64,000 nt of DNA from DATADW01 sp963733905 (GTDB taxonomy: Bacteria > Actinomycetota > Acidimicrobiia > Spongiisociales > DATADW01), in contig CAVTEU010000011.1 in assembly GCA_963733905.1 (NCBI GenBank), positions 1 through 64,000 on the forward strand, written 5' to 3'. Position numbers and translations under genes: made by a program. This document shows positions 1 to 10,300 of this stretch, in pieces (position 1 is the stretch's first letter; each line of letters begins with the position of its first letter). Below the pieces are notes generated by a model, which saw only the letters and a list, made by a program, of their open reading frames with translations, made no database searches and was not told where the DNA came from.

Positions 1-260
1 CCGAGCCCGGTCAGCCGATCCCGCAGATACAGAAAGAAGGAGTCGCGTGGCTGCTCGCCGTTGTTGCCGATGTCCAGCCCCGCTTCGACCTGATCCCGGA
101 TGCTCTTGCACGCGTTGCTTCCGAACCGGCCCGTGCCAGCTCGCCGTTGTCAACGCACTTGCCTTCGCGGGCCGCGTTCGATGTAGAGGCGGGTCAACGA
201 ATCAGGTCTCGGCAAACTCCCCGTGTGCGTCGTCAGTATCCGTTCGGTACTTCGAAGCAT
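1..260 (-). CDS. Cobalamin-independent methionine synthase family protein (5' part, frameshifted)
   Basis: The gene starts at the ATG at 260-258 and runs off the left edge, so only about 85 N-terminal residues are present. It begins MLRSTERILTTHTGSLPRP, matching the conserved N terminus of MetE-like single-domain methyltransferases (family pattern LTTHVGSLPRP). Reading on requires frame changes near position 160 and again near 110. After those the segments DNGELARAGSEATRA and GLDIGNNGEQPRDSFF appear, which match the same family. These proteins use a methyl-folate or methyl-corrinoid donor, but single-domain members often have unknown substrates. It is divergent from the amidohydrolase at 459. 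The frame breaks are probably sequencing indels. Confidence 0.75.
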
Positions 261-458
261 GCCGAGACTTTCCTCCCCGTCTGAAGCCTGGCGTCGGACA
301 CGACCTGGATGGGTGCCGGACCGGGATGCTAGGTCGTACGATCCTGGGTTCGATTGGCGGGTTGCAGCCAGGAGTGGAGCGCCCCGGCACGGGAGGATCT
401 CTAATGACGTCGCAACCATTGAAGCGACTGAGCGCAGCCGACGCCGGGATGTCCGCTG

Positions 459-1871
459 GTGCCCGCCGAGGTATCGGAGGCCAATGAAGCCCCCGATCGG
501 CATCTGTTGCTGCAGAACGGGTGCGTAATCAGCATGGACCCGGCGGTCGGCGACTTCGTCCGAGCCGACGTCCTGATCGAAGGCGACGAGATAAAGCAGA
601 TCGGACCCGGTCTCACGGCCGGCCAATCCGACCTGGTGATCGATGCGACCGACATGATCGTGATGCCGGGGTTCGTCGATGCCCACCGCCACATGTGGCA
701 GGGGCAACTGCGGCGCATCCTGCCCAACGTCGACGTGCCGGTTTACCTGGGTTTGCGGAATGCGGTCGCGGTCGAATACCGGCCCGAGGACATATATGCG
801 GCGACGTTGGTCAATTCGATCGGTGCCCTGAATGCCGGGGTGACGACGGTGCTCGACCTGTCACACAACACGAGATCGCAACGACATGCCGACGCCGGTG
901 TCGATGCGCTGGATGAGTCTGGCATCCGGGCCGTCTTCGCCTACGCCCCACCCGAAACCGGCCAATGGGATCATCAGTGGCCGGGCGACCTCGCCCGGAT
1001 AAGGGATGAGCGCTTCACCGGCAACGGAGAAATGCTGAGCCTGCGCATGGCACAGCGCTGCTTCTCTGACGTCGACAATCTCGACTCGAACCGAATCGGC
1101 CTTGCTCGCGAGTTGGGGATAGGCATGACCATCGATCCCGTCGCCTGGGACGAAGGCTCGGCACGGATCGTCGAACTCGCTGCGGCCGACCTCCTCGGTC
1201 CCGATCTCACGTTCGTGCACTGTTCAGACCTGTCCGACGACTCATGGAGGGCAATGGCAGAGGCTGGCGTCAGGGTCACGCTGTCCCCGTTCGTCGACGA
1301 GCTCCTCGGGTTCGACACCCATGCAGAGCGCCTTCCGACCGTGCAGCGGGCGCTCGACGTGGGAATCCGTCCCGCCCTGAGCGTCGACATCGAGACAACC
1401 GTCCCCGGGGAGATGTTCACCCAGATGCGATCGCTCCTCGCCGTGCAGCGGATGCGCGCCTCGCTCGGAAACCCGGAGGCGAACCGGCCCCAGCTCACGG
1501 TGCGGGACACATTGGCCTTTGCAACGATCCACGGCGCCGAGGCGGTGGGGCTGAGCCATCGGTGCGGCAGCCTGTCACCGGGAAAGAAGGCCGATATCGT
1601 CCTCATCGACCAGAGCGGACCGTCCGCCTTCCCGCTCAACAATGCCTATGGGGCCGTGGTGATGGGCGCCGATACAGCGGCGGTCCGATGTGTCATCGTC
1701 GCGGGCGTGATCCGAAAGTGGGGCCACTCCATGGTCGACGTCGACCTGGAACGCGACCGATCCCTGATCGAGTCGTCGAGGGACTACCTGCTCTCCAGGA
1801 TCGGCTTCGAGCCTGACCCGTTCATCGACTACCCGTCGTTGGATCTGGGTCCACCCAGGCACCGGCCCTAG
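459..1871 (+). CDS. Amidohydrolase (cytosine deaminase / atrazine hydrolase-like, metal-dependent)
   Basis: A 470-residue cytoplasmic metal-dependent hydrolase of the amidohydrolase superfamily, as in guanine/cytosine deaminases and TRZ/ATZ enzymes. The N-terminal beta-sandwich (LLLQNGCVISMD, then VIDATDMIVMPGFVDAHRH) leads into the HxH metal site at about residue 76. A later metal His lies in TFVHCSDLSDD, and a conserved Asp lies in ALSVDIETT. The C-terminal sandwich has the family's SLSPGKKADIVLID. The GTG at 459 opens the frame. A better ribosome site (GGGAGGA) precedes an ATG at 403 whose frame begins MTSQPLKRLSAADAG and closes at about 485, so the true start may be 403 with an indel between. 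The substrate is unknown. The 3' end overlaps the convergent amidase by 4 bases. Confidence 0.88.
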   Translation: MPAEVSEANEAPDRHLLLQNGCVISMDPAVGDFVRADVLIEGDEIKQIGPGLTAGQSDLVIDATDMIVMPGFVDAHRHMWQGQLRRILPNVDVPVYLGLRNAVAVEYRPEDIYAATLVNSIGALNAGVTTVLDLSHNTRSQRHADAGVDALDESGIRAVFAYAPPETGQWDHQWPGDLARIRDERFTGNGEMLSLRMAQRCFSDVDNLDSNRIGLARELGIGMTIDPVAWDEGSARIVELAAADLLGPDLTFVHCSDLSDDSWRAMAEAGVRVTLSPFVDELLGFDTHAERLPTVQRALDVGIRPALSVDIETTVPGEMFTQMRSLLAVQRMRASLGNPEANRPQLTVRDTLAFATIHGAEAVGLSHRCGSLSPGKKADIVLIDQSGPSAFPLNNAYGAVVMGADTAAVRCVIVAGVIRKWGHSMVDVDLERDRSLIESSRDYLLSRIGFEPDPFIDYPSLDLGPPRHRP

Positions 1872-3274
1872 GCGCCGGGCACACGGACCTCCAGCCCTTC
1901 CCCGATCAGGGCTTCGAGGACCAACGCCACGGCGAGAACCTCGAAGTCGCGGTTTGGTCGACCCACGATTTGAACGCCGATGGGCAACCCGTCGCGGGAG
2001 CGTGCAACGGGGATCACCACGGACGGAAACCCATACAGTGAAACGGCCCAGCATGCAGCCACGATCTCGTAGCGCTCCTGATCCATCCCGTCCACTTCGA
2101 AGCGAGGCTGTGCCCAACCCGGATCGGCAGCGTCAATCTCGAAGGCGGGGATGGTCGCCACCGGAAGCAACCAGATCGGCCACTCATCCAGGAACTCCTC
2201 GGCATCTGCACGCAAGGAATCACGCTTGGACGCCAAGTCTTGGAACTCGGTCACGCTGGTGTGCCGCACCGATCAGAGCCAAGTCCGGGTCGTGTCCGCC
2301 AATAGGTCTTCCCGCCCCACGGCCAACCTCTCCACGTCGACCAGGCCGTCGACCGCGCATCTCTTGCAACGTGGCAGCAGCCTCATTGATCCCGGGCGGG
2401 TGTCGCTGCTCGACGGTGGCTCCGGCGCTGGCGAGGCGACCGGCTGCATCGGCGATCGCCTGCACAACGTCGGCCCTTGCCGATACATTTCCGACGTCTG
2501 TGAACCAGGCGACTCGCAATCGGCTGGTTTCGACTCGGCGCGGCTGTGAGTCGAGGTCGGCCGGTCCGCGAGCAACGTCCACACATCGGACACCGAACGT
2601 GCGATCGGCCCCACGGTGTGAGCTAGGCCCCGCACCGAGAGCGAATTCACCGGCTTGACGAGATGCGCCGAGTCGTTTGGTAACAACCCATCCGAGGAGA
2701 TGCGGCCCGCAGACGGCCGGATCGTCACGACGCCGGTGCAGTGTGCCGGCCACCGAAGCGATGCCCCGTAATCGGTTCCGAGGCCGAACATCGAGAACCC
2801 CGCGGCGACTGCGGCGCTGTCTCCACCACTCGATCCTCCCGACGTCCGACCGGTATCGAGCGGATTCCTGGTCACCCCGACGAGCCGGTTAGCGGTATGA
2901 ATGTCCAGGGCGAACTCAGAGCAGTTGGTCTTGCCGACCATGACCGCCCCGGCACGCTCAGCCGGCCCACCGCCGGGGCGTCGACCGCAGGCATGTTGTC
3001 GGCGAGGAGCGGACTGCCCGCCGTTGTCCGCACGCCCGCCGTCTGGATGGAGTCCTTGACGGTGAACGGAATGCCGAGGAGGGGTCTGTCGTCAGGCCCG
3101 TCCCGATCGATCCGCTTGGCCGTCTGGCCGGCCTGGTCCTCGGTGCACGTGACGAAAGCGTTAGCGGCTCCGTTGCCCGCCTCGGCAGCAGAGAGGCACT
3201 CGGATCAGTTCGCCTGCGGTGCACTCCCGGTTCCGGAGCGCAGTGACTGCGAGCTCGATCTCACCTCGCATCAT
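1868..3274 (-). CDS. Amidase signature family hydrolase (frameshifted)
   Basis: An amidase of the Ser-cisSer-Lys class, related to GatA and aryl-amidases, hydrolysing an amide to acid and ammonia. Joined frames give the N-terminal helix (IELAVTALRNRECTAGELIR), the catalytic Lys segment LLGIPFTVKDSIQTAG, the Gly/Ser-rich signature GRTSGGSSGGDSAAVAAG, the nucleophile segment GTDYGASLRWPAH, and the C-terminal segment GFPSVVIPVARSRDGLPIGVQ. The expected length of about 465 residues fits. At least three frame changes are needed (about 3180-3200, 2950 and 2450). The start is one of the paired ATGs at 3274/3271. It lies 18 bases downstream of the oxidoreductase gene on the same strand and may be co-transcribed with it. 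Neighbouring hydrolases suggest breakdown of nitrogenous organic compounds, which is inference. Confidence 0.82.
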
Positions 3275-3292
3275 CTGAGTCGCCGCAGGTGG

Positions 3293-4203
3293 TCAGCCAA
3301 TCTCTAGGACCGCCTTCCCGTGCAGCCTCCGCCCGATCAAGGCATCGACCGCCTCGGCGAATGCGGTCCACGGACCGCGCCTAGCGATCTGCAGGTCGAG
3401 CTGACCCCGAACCACCAGATTGGTTAATAGCAACAGATCCTCGGGTATGCCTCCAAGATCCGAAAACAGGTGGAATCCCTTCACCGTCCGGGCACGACCC
3501 CGCATCGTCCCTGCCTTGAAGCCATTCAGTTGCCGCGGCGTGTCCGACGCTGACCACCACGCCGTCCGGGTCGGCCACCGCCTCATAGCTCTCGATTAGG
3601 AAGTCCCCACCGACCATATCGAGGACGCCGAAAACCTCGCCTCCAACATCGCCGGGACGGGTGATGGTTGAGGACGCCCCGAGTTCCCGCAGCGCCCACG
3701 GAGAGCTGAGGTAAGGCGACCGCCACGATCTCGGCGCCCGACATCACCCCGAGTTGCACGGCGAGTCGGCCGACGCCTCCTGAGGCCCCGGTGACCATGA
3801 TCCTGCGTCCAAGGACCGACCCAAGCAACGAAGCGCACGCAGCGCCGATAGACCTGCGACCGGAAGGCCCGCACAGTCAACGAGGTCGGCACCGACGGGA
3901 AGCGGAGCGAGCAGATCAGGGCTGACTGCGTGCAGTCGCGCTCAACCGCCGCCCGACGGATGAGTGTGACCACGCGTGTCCCACCTTGGGTCCGGAACCG
4001 TCCGGCGCACCTCGAACCACCACTCCGGTGGCGTCCAGCCGAAGAAGAACCCTGTTCGGCGACCGATGCTCTGAGGACCTCGCCGCGATACAGTGACGTG
4101 GCAGCGACCCTAATCAGAACCTCGTCCCGGCGAGGGCTCGGGGTCAGGAGCGCTGCCGAGCGTCAGGTGATCCAGGCATGGTGGTCGACAACAGGGCGCG
4201 CAT
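3293..4203 (-). CDS. Zinc-type/NADPH:quinone oxidoreductase of the MDR family (frameshifted)
   Basis: A medium-chain dehydrogenase/reductase, probably NADPH-dependent. The start at 4203 reads MRAL and, after a one-base shift, VVDHHAWIT. DEVLIRVAATSLYRGEVLRA follows and is the conserved GroES-like substrate-domain entrance. The Rossmann motif is RIMVTGASGGVGRLAVQLG, and the C-terminal strand/helix reads TAFAEAVDALIGRRLHGKAVLEIG. Catalytic zinc ligands are not evident, which favours the quinone-reductase branch. Shifts are needed near 4185, 3980, 3880, 3690 and 3600. Length is about 300 residues, normal for the family. It sits between the binding-protein gene and the amidase on the same strand. 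Confidence 0.8.
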
Positions 4204-4283
4204 CTAGGGCGGGCAACCTAACCAGAGCTCGCGCCGGCGCGGGCACCTCACCCCGCTCACGAACCTGCGACTCGGTGGGATGG

Positions 4284-5508
4284 CTATGACTCGGGCAGCC
4301 ACTCCTCGGGCAGATCCCCACCAGTTCCACCACTCGTCGGAACCAGGGGTATCCGGTGCGATGTCCTGATCGAGGTCGTCGACATCAGGAGCCTCCACCG
4401 GATCGTACCAGACCTTTGGCACGGGAGTTCCGGGAGGATTGCCGCGCATGCGTCGACGGCGAGAGCTCGAAGGTGAGCGGACGGTTGCACGATGACCGAG
4501 GGGATGGACTCGCTGTCGACCCGGCGGATCCAGGCCTGCAGCCCGTCACCCTTCCACACCTTGACCTCGTCAGGCGCCCGCTCCTGCCACGGCCTCGCTG
4601 CGCCCTGCTGCTGAATACCGCTGTCGGCAATGACGGCATCGATCTGGTCATACGCCTGGAGCCAGTTCTCCATGATGGTCTTGCCCTCGTTCGCCGAGTA
4701 GCCGGTGTACTCAGAGCGAGGGCTTCGATGTCCGGGTACTCGGCGAGCACTTCCTCGTAGCCGCGCCGGCTCACCTAGCTTGCGGCGCCGGCTATGCCTT
4801 CGAGCAGCACCACTTGGCCCTGTTCGCCGAGTATGTCGACGGCCCCTTCTGCTTGGAGACGGCCGAGGTCATCGAGCCGAATGTCAGATGGCTGACGAAA
4901 TCCTCGGTCACCAGATCTCGTTCCTGAATTACTACGGGGACCCCTTCCGCCATCGCCTGGTCGATTGCCGGGTCTATCGCTTCCTCGGATGTGGCAGCCA
5001 CCATCAGGCAGTCGACACCCCGGACCAACAGATCCTCGATGTCCGAGACCTGCTTCTCCGGCTGTCGTTGGCATCTGTGCGGGCGATCTCTTCGATCTCG
5101 GGGTACTCGGATGCTGCCCACATGGCGAATTGGTTGATGAAGACGCCCGCCGAGTTCGTCAGCGAGGCGTCGGCGTAGCCGATCGTCCAAGGTGGCTCGG
5201 TGGCGTATTGCGACGTGTCCTGCATGTCATCCGTCTGGGGTATCTCGACCCGCATCTGGAAGTCGGATGCGGCCGCCGTGGTCCCGGTTTCGGCCGCCGT
5301 GGTCCTGGCTCCGCCGTGGTCCCGGTTCCGCCCGTGGTCCCTGATGCGCCCGTGGTCCGGCCGTCCGATGCGGCCGTGGTCCCGGATGCGGCCGCCGTGG
5401 TCCCGGTTTCGGCAGCCGTTCCCGGTGGTTCCGGCGCCACCCCTCCGCAGGCCGCGACCAAGGCGATCGAGATCAGCGGCCAAGTGCTCGAGTGAATCTG
5501 GGTCTCAT
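4284..5508 (-). CDS. Sugar-type ABC transporter substrate-binding lipoprotein (frameshifted, orphan)
   Basis: A type 1 periplasmic-binding-protein (RbsB-like) lipoprotein. The ATG at 5508 follows a GGAGAG ribosome site and opens MRPRFTRALGR. After a shift come a hydrophobic stretch and the lipobox LVAACGG. A long Gly/Ala/Thr/Glu linker (about 5270-5450) precedes the ligand domain: IEDLLVRGVDCLMVAATS, then MAEGVPVVIQERDLV, and downstream LQAYDQIDAVIADSG, all typical of the fold. The end reads GGTGGDLPEEWLPES. Several indels separate the frames. No permease or ATPase gene is adjacent, so its transport partner, if any, lies elsewhere. The ligand cannot be read from sequence. Confidence 0.78.
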
Positions 5509-5694
5509 ATGGCACTCTCCTCCGCTCTGGCACCCTGCGGGCCAGGACGCCTCGCCCGATTCATGGAGTGCACTTTGCGAGAACAGCGCCATTCGAGGTC
5601 CGCATCGAATCGCCCACGAGCACCTGAAAACCTGAGGTCGGCTCGATTCTGTCCGTGGCCCACGAACGTCTTCCTTAGCGATCTGACGTTTGGT

Positions 5695-6434
5695 ATGTTC
5701 TCGGTCCGCACCAGCCTGCGAAGCCGTAGGCTGGCCGCGGAAGTCAGAGCAAGCCGGTCCGCGTCGTCCTCCAACGTGGTCCGAAGGGCAAGAAGTTGTC
5801 GCGTTCCCCCTCGACTGGCCGGGCTGGAAGCACGGCGAGAAAGCTCGACAACGCCGCCGTGGAGACGCTCGAGAAGTACCGCGAGCGCTACCGGCCGATC
5901 GCGGCCGGCGCGGTCTCGGGGACGAGTTCGAAGCGGCCGGACCCCTCGATGTCTTCGAGGACCAGGTCGGCACGCCGTCGGTCGATTTCTGGGGCATCTC
6001 CTTCTCGGCTTCGGAAACGGAGCACGGACCGATGACCGACGGACGAACTCGAACGCAAGATCGGACTGCTCCGGTCCTGCTGGGCGTACTTCGACGAGGT
6101 CGCGGGGCGGGTCTCGGCGGAGATGCGCAAGGGGCCGCGCGGTGGTGGGCGGGACCGGGACCGGATCATCCGCCACACGATCCGTACCGAGAGCGAGGAC
6201 TTCGCCAAGCAGGTCGGCCTCCGCATCCCCGAGGAGGGGGCGCTGGCGCCGGGCGCCCTGCAGGAGTATCGCGAGGACTACGTCCTGGCGATCCGGGCGT
6301 ACGAACGCGGCGAGGTGGAGAAGCGCATGCGGTCGTGGACGCTCCCGTTCCTGATCCGACACTCCGCCTACCACACGATGGATCACGCCTGGGAGATGGA
6401 GGACAAGGACCTCTCGACCGAGAGCCAGTCCTAG
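5695..6434 (+). CDS. Conserved actinobacterial protein with DinB-like C terminus (frameshifted)
   Basis: The last 103 residues (from 6123) are in one clean frame, with RDRDRIIRHTIRTES, REDYVLAIRAYERGE and the ending SAYHTMDHAWEMEDKDL. The His-containing helix near the end resembles DinB/YfiT four-helix proteins. Upstream, joined frames give VVAFPLDWPGW, AAVETLEKYRERYRPIA, DEFEAAGPLDVFEDQVGT and VDFWGISFSASE, a layout I recall from uncharacterised actinobacterial proteins of about 240 residues. The start is unresolved. Coding signal is clear from about 5785, and an ATG at 5695 is the nearest candidate. Function is unknown. Confidence 0.6.
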
Positions 6435-6510
6435 TCGCGCTGTCTGCTAACCGCCATCGCGCCGAAACGGCACCGTTCCGTCAAGGCGCGACCCGACCAG
6501 GCGACGCCCT

Positions 6511-7259
6511 TCAGCGAGGGCGACGGATACCGAAGGTGACGGTGATCGACCAACCATTGTCCAAGCGATCGAGCATCGTCAATTCGTACTTGTACCTTCC
6601 CGGCAAGCTGATGCCTTGAGGGCCGAAATCGGCACTGTCGGCTATGAACACAGGGAAGTGACTGTGACCGTCGACTTCGAACGACGGCGTGAGGCTCGGA
6701 TCGTCAAGGGCGGGAACGTCAAAGTCGGCAAGGAAGGCGTCGAAGACGTCGCCGTTGCGAAACGAAGAGCCCTGGACATGGATCGGGAACAAAGTCTTGG
6801 GCACGATTGGACCCGAGTCGAAATCTGGCGAGCTGCCAATGTGACGCCGACCACCCGGCACCACCATCCACGCCGAAGATCCCCTGTCCCTCGGAGAACT
6901 GCGTCGTGTCGAAGGAGCGCCCGGTGTCATAGCCCGCCGCATCCACACCTTCGGATAGTTCGTGGCTGTATGGCGGATTTGCGGGGTTCCCGGTCCAACG
7001 AGGAGTCGCGGGTGGGCGGCGTGAAGCGGAAGAAGACCCAGAGCGGTTTCGCCGATTCGGCATAGCCAGTCTCAGCCGTGCCGATTCACGGAGAACACGT
7101 TGAAATCGACCGGTTTCCAACTCGGATTCCCGATCCTGTGGATCGTCACCTGGCGGGGGCTTTCCCTGCCCCGAAGGCAACGGTCGGCTGCAACGTCGCT
7201 GTAAGGAGAAGAACCAAAACGACCAGCACCCGCGTCCGGAACGATGTGCCTGATCTCAC
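6511..7259 (-). CDS. Secreted hypothetical protein (frameshifted)
   Basis: The GTG at 7259 opens a classic signal peptide: charged VRSGTSFRTR, a long Leu/Val core, and Ala-rich AFGAGKAPAR. The mature part, recovered across three frames, contains NPSWKPVDFNVFSVNRHG, NPPYSHELSEGVDAAGYD, and a C-terminal segment with GPIVPKTLFPIHVQGSSF and RYKYELTMLDRLDNG. These look like beta-strand segments of an exported domain. No family is recognised. It begins 47 bases after the stop of the large signalling gene on the same strand and could be co-transcribed with it. Confidence is high that a secreted protein exists here and low for exact boundaries. Confidence 0.6.
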
Positions 7260-7306
7260 TCCGCACCCCCTAAGGCTTGGTGCGGTCAACCTACACCTCG
7301 GTGCGC

Positions 7307-10300
7307 CTAGGTGCTGTCCCGGATCGACTCCAGGTCCGGGCAGGGGTCGATCTGGTACTTGTCGCACTCGGCGGGGTTGAATCCCCTGGTGACGCGGGCG
7401 CGGGCGACGTCGAGTAGTTCAGCTGTATCGAGAGTCATGATCAATACCTGACCCTCCAGTGGAGTCACCATGAGGTGGCGGTCGTTGTCGACGAATTCGA
7501 CGTTCTGTGCCTGGGTGGCACCGACGCCGAGCTCGTGGCGGAGTTCGCCGGTGGCAAGGTCGAACACCCGGACGGACCCGTCGCTTGCCGCACTGGCAAC
7601 CAGCGATCCATCGCCGCTTATGTCCATGTCCTTGACATCCCCTTCGTGTGCCTCGCTGACCAGCGTTCTCGTGTCGAATGTCTCGGTGTCGGTAATCCGG
7701 ATGTTGTTCTCGTGGAATCCGATCAACGACCGCCCATCCGGGGTGACCCACCTCCCCCCAATGTTCTCCTCTTGCACCTCGGTGTACTCCCAGGTGGTGG
7801 TGTCGAACACTCGCATCAGATCGCGCACCGCCAGCCCTCCCGAGAACTGACTGGCATAGCTGACGAAGAGTCGCCTCCCGTCGGAGCTGAATGCCATGAC
7901 CGTCGCTCGCCCATCGGCGCGCACCGGGTCGGTATAGATCCGCTCACCACTCTCAGAGTCCCAAACGCCAAATGTGAACCCCCCAAACGGCCAGCCGATC
8001 ACGGAAACCAGCGATCCGTCGGGCGAGAAGGAGGTATCCCAGAGCCAAAGGTCGTTGGGAGAGCCCGGTGGCGGCTCGCAGCCTGGGTAAGGGGGCTCGG
8101 CGAGTTGATCCCACCGGCACAGCCCCTGGAGACGGGTGAGAACCCGGCCGGTGTCTGTATCGCGGATGGACACGCCTTCGGCGGTGTAGGGCAGCGAGGC
8201 GTCCATGGAGACGAATCGTTCACCGTCTGGTGAGAGGCGAAGAAGCTGCCCGTCCCGATTCTCGACCACGTTGATCACGGCACCACTGGAGGAGTCGAAG
8301 GCGAAGGCGCTTGTCAGTTGCTTGTCCTCGCATGAGACCAGCAGTGCTCCCCGCTGTCCGGCGAGTTCGAGGGTCCATCCGGGGACAAAGCCAGGACACG
8401 TCTCGACTCCTCCGATCTCACCCGGCAGCGTGGGAAGCAGCGACCAGGCGCGAAATGTGGGGCTCTGGTTGTCGGCGGCGACGACGGTCAAGCCATCGTC
8501 GCTCATCGCAGGAGACAACTTGGTCGTCCCGCCGCCACGGAGCACGGTCCGCTCGGTGCAGGTTCGGGCCTCCCAGAGCCGAACTGTCCCATCCCGTCCC
8601 GCCGAATAGGCCATGGCGCCGTCGGCGCTGAATCCGACCCCACCGGAGGAGTCGTCGGCCTGCTCGTCAAATAAGCACAGCTGCTCTCCGCTGGCTACAT
8701 CCCACACTTGTAAGTCGCCGGTCAAGAGGAGGCTCCCGTCGGGGCTGAGGGCCCGCACCCATTGCTGGGATGCATCACGGCTCTCATAGACCCTTTCTCC
8801 CGATGCCAACTCGGTCACAGTGATGGGGAGCCCCACGAGGAGGTCGCCCCATGCCACGAAACGGCCGTCGGCACTCAGCGATGCTGCCTCATAGACACTC
8901 GGCGGCAGCTTCTCGTGTAGCAAGGTCATTGCTCCGGATGACAGGTCCAACAGCCAGAGCGCGCTCGGCTCGAGCTCCGGGTTGGTACAGGGCACATTCT
9001 CGACAGGAGTCCTCACCAGAGGCGACACCGGACGTGGCCAGATCGAGGACCTCTCCGCCGCAATCACCGACATCGTGACGGGCCACGATGTCACCGGTGG
9101 TGGCATCCCATACATGAACGCCGAGGCCCTCGTTCGGCGGGGCTGGGGCCGGCTCGCCGTCCTCGACACTGGCCGGCCAGCGGACGCCGGCCACCACCTG
9201 GCTGCCATCGGGTGAGAACAGGGCGCGGTCCACCACCGTCTGCCCCACGGGGGACAGATCCGCTTCCCAGCGCAGCTCCCCACTCAAGGCGTCGACCACC
9301 TCGACGTAGCTCCCTCCGCCGGCTGCAACAAGGACCCTGCCATCGGGACTGAGATCGGTCGACAGCAACGCCAACGGCTTCTCGGCTGGCCAGCTGTGGG
9401 TGGCCACCACCCGATGGTTGAAGAGCGCCTCGTGGAGGGCGGTAACTGACTCGATCGGAGGCTCGGCGATCTGCGCCGCCTCGAGGGCGAGCAGCACGCT
9501 GAGCTCGGGATCCTCATCGAGCTCGCTGATGGCTGCGGCCGACAGCTGCCGGGAACGAGCCACATCCTCGTTGCGGAGGGCTCGGGCTGCCTCGTCTTCG
9601 GCCCGTTGCTCATTGGCGAGGGCAATCTCCCGCTGCTGCTCCGCCTCCGCTGCCGCCTCCTCGGCTTGACCCTGGTTGACCACCGCCCAACTCGCCAGCC
9701 CAAGTGAGAGCGCTGCGGCGGCGGCGAACCCACCTAGCACGGCTCGCCGTCTCTTGTTGCGGCGGTCCCGCTGGCGATCCTCCTCCACCCGACTCGTCTG
9801 GAGCAGCCCGCGCTCGGTCTCGCTGAGCGCCAGGTCGCTGCTCGCCGTCATGCTCTCCATCTGCTGCAGGCGTCCCCCCGCCAGCAGATAGGCCGCACCC
9901 TGGCCGGCCGAGTCCCACTCGGTGGCGGCATCAGCCAACCGGCGGTACAGGACGAGATCTTCTCGCCGATCGTCGATCCAGCCGCGCAGCCGGTCCCAGT
10001 GGGTGATCAGAGCCTCGTGGGCGATCTCGACCGTCGGGGTCCGCGTGATGGGGTGACGGTCGAAGGTGATCAGGCGATGCTCGCCGTACCGATGCAGGAC
10101 CACCTCGAGCGCCCCGGGATCGAGGGAAAGGCCTTGCAGGTCGCGGCGCGGGATGCGGCGCCGGGTGTCATGGCCGGACTCGTCGACCGCGACCAGACGG
10201 AGGAACACTTGGCGGGCAGCCTCTCGTCCGGGACCATCGAGCTCGCCGTACAGGTCTTCCCCCCGCCTTCCCAGGGCACCGGAGACCCCACCCACCCGCT

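Noticed and set aside
5505..6386. Minus-strand frame of about 290 codons opposite the DinB-like gene
   Set aside because: The plus strand carries the coherent conserved segments (for example AYHTMDHAWEMEDKDL); the minus frame is Arg/Pro/Leu-rich noise.
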